Shown here: piece after piece, positions 5,652 to 8,759 of the stretch
Layout of the letters: each line of letters opens with the position of its first letter
How positions within the stretch are numbered: position 1 is the first letter of the stretch
DNA from: JBFEYJ01 sp041563315
GTDB taxonomy: Bacteria > Pseudomonadota > Gammaproteobacteria > Thiohalomonadales > Thiohalomonadaceae
NCBI GenBank assembly: GCA_041563315.1
Contig: JBFFNE010000102.1
Coordinates: 1 to 8,759 of the forward strand
DNA length: 8,759 bases
Direction: 5' to 3'
Translations under genes and position numbers: made by a program
Notes under the pieces: model-generated
What the model was told of the DNA's origin: nothing
Database searches by the model: none
Seen by the model: only the letters and a program-made list of their open reading frames with translations

Positions 5652-6226
5652 TAACGGGTTACTCCAATTTGGATGGCCTGTCGGAATTTTCTGGCACTCT
5701 CCAGGCGAACGATGAATTTGTGCACTGGTGCGCTTCCCAGGCCCATGGCCACGCCAGTGAGCATGCATCCCAGGGTGTGGGACAGGTTTGCCTGAAACAG
5801 ATCTCCCGCACCGGGACTCCCCGTGGCCAGTGTTTCGAGTAGTGTAAAGGCATTGATTTGCAGGCCTAGTGCCAGGCTGACGCCCATGCAGATGCCGATC
5901 AACTTGGTTGCGGTTTTAATTACAAGTTTGCGTACCTTGGCGGTAGATACGACCACTATTCTGCCGCTGTAGTCATTTTCGTTTAGTATCCCGGTAACCA
6001 TATCGATGATGGTGCGTTCCAAATCGGAGTGCCCGTGTGCCAGGTCGAGGCGCTGTTGCAGCTGCCCGGCGATTACATGCGCATGGGTGTTCCAGAAACG
6101 GCTCGCGTCGATTCGGGCTTCAACGTACGCAACGATGCCCATTATCAGTTCCAGCGCCCGCTCGATAAGCAGGGCGAAAAACAGCGCAGAGGCCAGAAGA
6201 ATCAGTGCAGTTTTGGCTTCATCCAT
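5651..6226 (-). CDS. Three-helix inner-membrane protein, paralogue of the amidase membrane module (operon gene 2)
   Basis: The 191-residue protein has no recognised catalytic domain. Helix 1 is ALILLASALFFALLIERALE (7-26). A cytoplasmic or periplasmic linker follows (about 35-105, including ERTIIDMVTGILNENDYSG). Helix 2 is LIGICMGVSLALGLQI (109-124), and helix 3 is around LGCMLTGVAMGLGSAPVHKF (152-171). Two features repeat in the neighbouring amidase protein: (L/V)(I/V)ER(A/S)LE at the end of helix 1 and LTGxxxGxGSxxVH at helix 3. Order and spacing are the same, so the two proteins look like paralogues, one with and one without the enzyme. ATG 6226 lies inside the last codons of the amidase gene (8-nt overlap) with AGGTGA just before it, and the stop overlaps the next start by one base. 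Translational coupling implies balanced amounts. It may form a membrane pore or scaffold together with gene 1; that is inference, as I cannot name the family. Confidence 0.88.
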   Translation of the reverse strand: MDEAKTALILLASALFFALLIERALELIMGIVAYVEARIDASRFWNTHAHVIAGQLQQRLDLAHGHSDLERTIIDMVTGILNENDYSGRIVVVSTAKVRKLVIKTATKLIGICMGVSLALGLQINAFTLLETLATGSPGAGDLFQANLSHTLGCMLTGVAMGLGSAPVHKFIVRLESARKFRQAIQIGVTR

Positions 6227-7478
6227 GGCTCACCTCGGGTGTCACGGTACCTAGATAGGGCATGACGGCGAACGCGCGCAGTTGTTCACCAATGGACGGC
6301 GAGTTCTGCCAGGCTGTTTGGTAAAAAGCGATTCGTTGTCTGAGTTCCTCATGGGGGAAATTGGAGCCCGGACAAACGGTATGGCCCTCAATGACGCTTT
6401 TATGGGGCATCACGGAGGTGGCGAAGTCCATGGTAATGCCGTAGAGGTGCATCCATAAGGCAATAACGCGCGCGCCAGCATCAAGTTGTACTTCGGTGGG
6501 CCGTTGCAGGCCGAAGCGACCGTCGTGATTGGCGTAACTGTCGCCGAACTGAGTGTGGAAGTTACCATGGAAGGCAAGACCAAGACTGCGCGTGTTTACG
6601 CCTTTGGTGTGGTTACCACAGCGGTCCCACCGGCAAAAGGCTTCGATGCCGCCGTCGGGCATGATCACGCAGTGATAACCCGTGGACCATTTTTTCTCTA
6701 CAAGGAATTCATCCACTACCGCCTGAAAAGGGGTGTTACTGTGCATGGCCGTGTGGTGATAAACGATGAGGTTCGGATCCGAATCGCGAAGGTTTCGGTG
6801 CTCCAGGGTTTCGGGTTTTACCCCGCCCCGGTAAGGAATGGGCTGCCACAGATCATGCTTGTGCAGTGCCCTTTGGGGGGTATGTCCTTGTCCGGGGAAG
6901 GGCGGCTCGCTCTCTGGCTGTGCCGTAGGGCCAAGGCTGACTGTTGGGGCTCGCCGGGTGGTCAGGAAACGAAGTAGTTCGTGAACGGAGTGGCTGCCAC
7001 CACCGATGACGATCCCGGTCAATATCACATCCAGCAAATGCGGCACCGGTTTATTGAGAAACAGCGTGAGTAGATGAACGTTGGCCAGTTCCGCTAGCAC
7101 AATCCCTGCACCGACCGCCAACAACGACAGAAACAGCCGGTAAGCCGACTGCTCTTTCTGGAGAGAGGGGGCCTGCGCTACTTTTACCCGCCGCCGCTGC
7201 AGGTGTTCGCTCTCGTCCAGGGAATCCAGAGCCGGCTCGATTGAAGGAGGTTGTGGCGGCGTCTTGCCTTGCGTTGCTTGCCGGACAGCCTCGGTAAGGT
7301 TTCTGACCTCATCCCGTCTCTGACTGATGACCGATCTTATGTCGCCAGAGTCATCCTGTGACCTTGTATAGGCTACATCAAGAAGGTGTTTCATCCCTTC
7401 CAGTGAGCGCTCCACGACCAGGGAGAATCCCGCGGTGACGGTTAACGCATTAATGAGTAATGAGAGGTTATCAGACAT
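6219..7478 (-). CDS. Membrane-anchored N-acetylmuramoyl-L-alanine amidase (operon gene 1)
   Basis: The 419-residue protein has an N-terminal membrane module and a C-terminal amidase_2/PGRP-type domain. Helix 1 spans about 5-23, followed by VVERSLEGMK (21-30) and a charged linker (40-110). Helix 2 is LFLSLLAVGAGIVLAEL (115-131). Helix 3 covers LLDVILTGIVIGGGSHSVHE (148-167). A Pro-rich spacer (177-205) leads to the enzyme (about 215-385): LIVYHHTA (237-244), WSTGYHCVIMPDGGIEAF (264-281), RSLGLAFHGNF (297-307), and MPHKSVIEGHTVCPG (357-371). His241, His359 and Cys369 are the likely zinc ligands. Family enzymes cut the bond between MurNAc and L-Ala of peptidoglycan. With three helices and the N-terminus inside, the enzyme would face the periplasm, where its substrate is. 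ATG 7478 has AAGGAGGG immediately upstream. It is the first gene of a four-gene coupled operon. Enzyme class confident; biological role unknown. Confidence 0.93.
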   Translation of the reverse strand: MSDNLSLLINALTVTAGFSLVVERSLEGMKHLLDVAYTRSQDDSGDIRSVISQRRDEVRNLTEAVRQATQGKTPPQPPSIEPALDSLDESEHLQRRRVKVAQAPSLQKEQSAYRLFLSLLAVGAGIVLAELANVHLLTLFLNKPVPHLLDVILTGIVIGGGSHSVHELLRFLTTRRAPTVSLGPTAQPESEPPFPGQGHTPQRALHKHDLWQPIPYRGGVKPETLEHRNLRDSDPNLIVYHHTAMHSNTPFQAVVDEFLVEKKWSTGYHCVIMPDGGIEAFCRWDRCGNHTKGVNTRSLGLAFHGNFHTQFGDSYANHDGRFGLQRPTEVQLDAGARVIALWMHLYGITMDFATSVMPHKSVIEGHTVCPGSNFPHEELRQRIAFYQTAWQNSPSIGEQLRAFAVMPYLGTVTPEVSHG

Positions 7479-7543
7479 ATTCCCTCCTTTAACGGGCCTT
7501 GATTGTTATTGTTGTATCACGAGTCCATGCAGATTCTATGGAG

Positions 7544-7573
7544 ATCTTTGAGGATTTACGTGGGGAGTGTCAA
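7544..7573 (-). promoter_or_regulatory. Candidate sigma-70 promoter of the amidase operon
   Basis: On the minus strand a perfect -35 hexamer TTGACA (7573-7568) is followed after 18 bp by AAAGAT (7549-7544), a weak -10. This would give a leader of roughly 60 nt before ATG 7478. The -10 is poor, so the promoter may need an activator or may lie elsewhere. Confidence 0.3.
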
Positions 7574-7583
7574 CCGGAAGATT

Positions 7584-7677
7584 GATGTTCGGAGGTATTG
7601 CCCTTTAGCGTAGGCGAGGTCGTGGTCTCGCTTCGTCGCCAGCTCCAGCTCTCAAGATGCCTCCGCAACAGAACATC
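7584..7677. repeat. 94-bp imperfect inverted repeat with internal hairpins
   Basis: The outer arms are GATGTTC (7584-7590) and GAACATC (7671-7677). The next inner arms are CGGAGG (7590-7595) and CCTCCG (7660-7665), separated on the right side only by 6 extra bases. The centre has GCGAG (7614-7618) pairing with CTCGC (7627-7631). The nested symmetry could be a cruciform, a structured RNA or a miniature mobile element. It sits just upstream of the candidate operon promoter. Confidence 0.55.
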
Positions 7678-7879
7678 GCGCGCTAATGTATACCGAGCGT
7701 TCATTGTCGAACGAAAATGGCTGATACGGGTGTGCTAATTAGGAAAGCGGTGGATTAACGTGGCAGGTATCCCTGCGTTTTCTGATGGGTGTTGCCTGTG
7801 ACCAAGGACAGAATCGCGGCCTATCTCTGATGTTCCTGCATGAATGGTACGCGCTGGATTGCGCTGAGTTTAGTGGACG

Positions 7880-8491
7880 TCAGAATGTGACGCCGATGGT
7901 CACTCCCGCGAAAATATAAGCATCGACCACTGATTTTACGTGGCATGGTGCCCCGATCTGGGACGCAGGCGCGATATATTCACAGGCACTGGACGAGAAG
8001 AATTTGCCTAAATTTATCTCGGGCATGATGGAAACGTTCGTGTTGCGGAGTGGGATGCGATAGCCGAGATCGACATTTACCCTGAGAGAATCGGAGTCTG
8101 CCTCACCGTCCCATTGACTCGGAGTGCCGCGGTGCTGCGTGAATGTCCAGTCCCCTTGCCAGTACCCGACGCTTCCACCCGTATAGAATCCCTGCAGCTG
8201 ACCGGCCTGATAATACCGAACGCCGATATCCACGCCTCGCAGTCTGCCGTCCTCCAGATAGTCATCATCGTCAGATGTGTAAAACACCCCGCTGCCTCGC
8301 CCAAGAATTGCTATTGTCGGGGTGAACCGATGCTCGTACTCGAGGGTGTAGACCCTGGCCTTGCAATGCGGCATGGGATTTAGTCCGCCGAGGCCGAAAT
8401 TGATGGAGTTCGCGGGTTCTGTACCTGAGGCCCCCTGGGCCATTGTGCCGCCAATCGCAAGGACAAGACATTGCGCTAAAGAGTTTTTCAC
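7880..8491 (-). CDS. Small outer-membrane beta-barrel protein
   Basis: The 203-residue precursor starts with a Sec signal peptide: MKNS, then a hydrophobic core LAQCLVLAIGGT, with cleavage likely near TMA (residue 18). The mature part alternates amphipathic strands with polar loops: ARVYTLEYEHRFTPTIAILG (45-64), an acidic loop SDDDDYLEDG (73-82), RGVDIGVRYYQ (85-95), and GFYTGGSVGYWQGDWTF (101-117). These are followed by SLRVNVDLGYRIPL and VSIMPEINLGKFF. It ends in FAGVTIGVTF with C-terminal Phe, as BAM substrates do. About eight strands suit an OmpA/OmpW/PagL-sized barrel, but no family signature is clear and no catalytic His/Ser motif of PagL is visible. Cys170 and Cys183 flank one loop and might form a disulfide. 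GTG 8491 is chosen because GGAGG stands 5 nt before it. It lies upstream of the amidase operon on the same strand, but 400 bases away, so it is probably a separate transcript. Confidence 0.82.
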   Translation of the reverse strand: MKNSLAQCLVLAIGGTMAQGASGTEPANSINFGLGGLNPMPHCKARVYTLEYEHRFTPTIAILGRGSGVFYTSDDDDYLEDGRLRGVDIGVRYYQAGQLQGFYTGGSVGYWQGDWTFTQHRGTPSQWDGEADSDSLRVNVDLGYRIPLRNTNVSIMPEINLGKFFSSSACEYIAPASQIGAPCHVKSVVDAYIFAGVTIGVTF

Positions 8492-8496
8492 GTGCA

Positions 8497-8501
8497 CCTC
8501 C
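8497..8501 (-). promoter_or_regulatory. Ribosome binding site selecting a GTG start
   Basis: The minus strand reads ATGGAGGTGCACGTG. GGAGG with a 5-nt spacer points to the GTG at 8491. The ATG at 8503 overlaps the site itself and has none of its own, so starting there is unlikely. Confidence 0.7.
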
Positions 8502-8589
8502 ATTACGAGAGTAGGGTAAATCCATATCTTAAATGTAGTAAAAAAAAGACCGGGTGTTGGCATAATCAAAAAATGGCGATAAAAATAGA

Positions 8590-8605
8590 CCTGAGAAAAC
8601 TCAGG
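8590..8605. terminator. Perfect hairpin, possible minus-strand terminator or leader element
   Basis: CCTGAG-AAAA-CTCAGG is a perfect 6-bp stem with a 4-base loop. On the minus strand it is followed by TCTATTTTTA, a broken T-run that would make a weak rho-independent terminator. It would end a gene lying beyond the window, or sit in the 5' region of the barrel gene. Confidence 0.35.
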
Positions 8606-8667
8606 ATGTGCAGGGTTATTGGATGTATCGATAATGGACAAGGGTGCTCAGAGCGATTGTTGGGAAG

Positions 8668-8686
8668 GAGAGTCCCCGGGTCTCTC
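8668..8686. repeat. 19-bp near-perfect palindrome
   Basis: GAGAGTCCCCGGGTCTCTC has eight pairing positions out of nine around a central C, with one T-T mismatch. It is followed by further GAGA/TCTC-rich sequence. It could be a protein-binding site or part of a repeat; no gene is attached to it in this window. Confidence 0.3.
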
Positions 8687-8759
8687 TTGTGGTGACAGAG
8701 ACAGCACGCGAGCTGCAGAGAGACTCGCAGAAGGAAAGATAAGATCCCCGCCAGCCCGC

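Larger units (their letters stand above)
7479..7879. other. Intergenic region upstream of the amidase operon
   Basis: These 400 bases have no open frame of interest. They contain the candidate operon promoter, a 94-bp inverted-repeat element (7584-7677), and smaller hairpins CGTTC/GAACG near 7700 and GCAGG/CCTGC at 7763-7776. The sequence GATGGGTGTTGCC (7784-7796) is a weak REP-like match. Confidence 0.6.
8492..8759. other. Gene-free right edge with two hairpins
   Basis: No convincing coding frame is visible on either strand. The part nearest the barrel gene presumably contains its promoter. An 8-base A/T tract (8540-8547) is notable, but no good -35/-10 pair can be placed. Two inverted repeats are listed separately. 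Confidence 0.5.

Noticed and set aside
5163..5768. Longer version of operon gene 3 starting at 5768.
   Set aside because: The extra 39 residues overlap the preceding gene in another frame and are charged and non-hydrophobic; ATG 5651 has a ribosome binding site and a stop-start overlap.
6486..6977. 163-codon plus-strand frame opposite the amidase gene.
   Set aside because: The minus strand encodes conserved amidase motifs across the same bases; the plus frame is an antisense shadow.
7763..7780. GCAGG-TATC-CCTGC hairpin as a terminator.
   Set aside because: The stem is only 5 bp. The T-rich tract follows on the plus strand, where no gene ends; on the minus strand, where the barrel gene ends, there is no T-run.
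7880..8641. Longer version of the barrel gene with 50 extra N-terminal residues.
   Set aside because: It would bury the signal peptide inside the protein; the GGAGG site fits the GTG at 8491.

Overview
The window looks like chromosomal DNA of a Gram-negative bacterium, most likely a gammaproteobacterium. It encodes two Sec-exported outer-membrane beta-barrel proteins, a c-type cytochrome fragment, an AraC/GyrI-type regulator and an envelope operon whose parts only make sense in a cell with inner membrane, peptidoglycan and outer membrane. The genus cannot be read from the sequence. There are no rRNA, tRNA, CRISPR or intact transposase genes.

Left part (1-3554) is gene-poor and looks like accessory or rearranged DNA. 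It holds the 3' end of a cytochrome c gene (1-270), a dihydrofolate-reductase-family (RibD C-terminal type) gene (768-1412, +), and an outer-membrane beta-barrel gene (1998-2846, -). These are separated by three long gaps without a convincing gene. The gaps carry a family of short dispersed REP-like repeats built on (A/G)TGGGTG. Two of them form an exact 19-bp direct repeat that brackets the reductase gene (338-356 and 1476-1494). The third gap (2958-3262) also contains a stretch that looks like a decayed, frameshifted coding sequence.

Centre (3555-4421, +): an AraC-family regulator with a C-terminal GyrI-like effector-binding domain. It is convergent with the operon that follows.

Right part (7478 down to 4527, -) is the most interesting region: four genes packed as one operon (8-nt overlap, 1-nt overlap, 42-nt gap). 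They encode (1) a three-helix membrane protein with a C-terminal peptidoglycan amidase domain; (2) a three-helix membrane protein that repeats the membrane architecture of protein 1 without the enzyme; (3) a two-helix inner-membrane protein with a long coiled coil; (4) an exported coiled-coil protein with a short C-terminal beta-rich, possibly outer-membrane, segment. Together these span inner membrane, cell wall and outer membrane. The set is analogous to a phage holin/endolysin/spanin cassette, but no phage gene is nearby and the membrane modules are of a family I cannot name. A 94-bp imperfect inverted repeat and a candidate promoter lie directly upstream. Farther upstream on the same strand is a separate outer-membrane barrel gene (7880-8491) with a GTG start, and then a short gene-free stretch with two hairpins that runs to the window edge.
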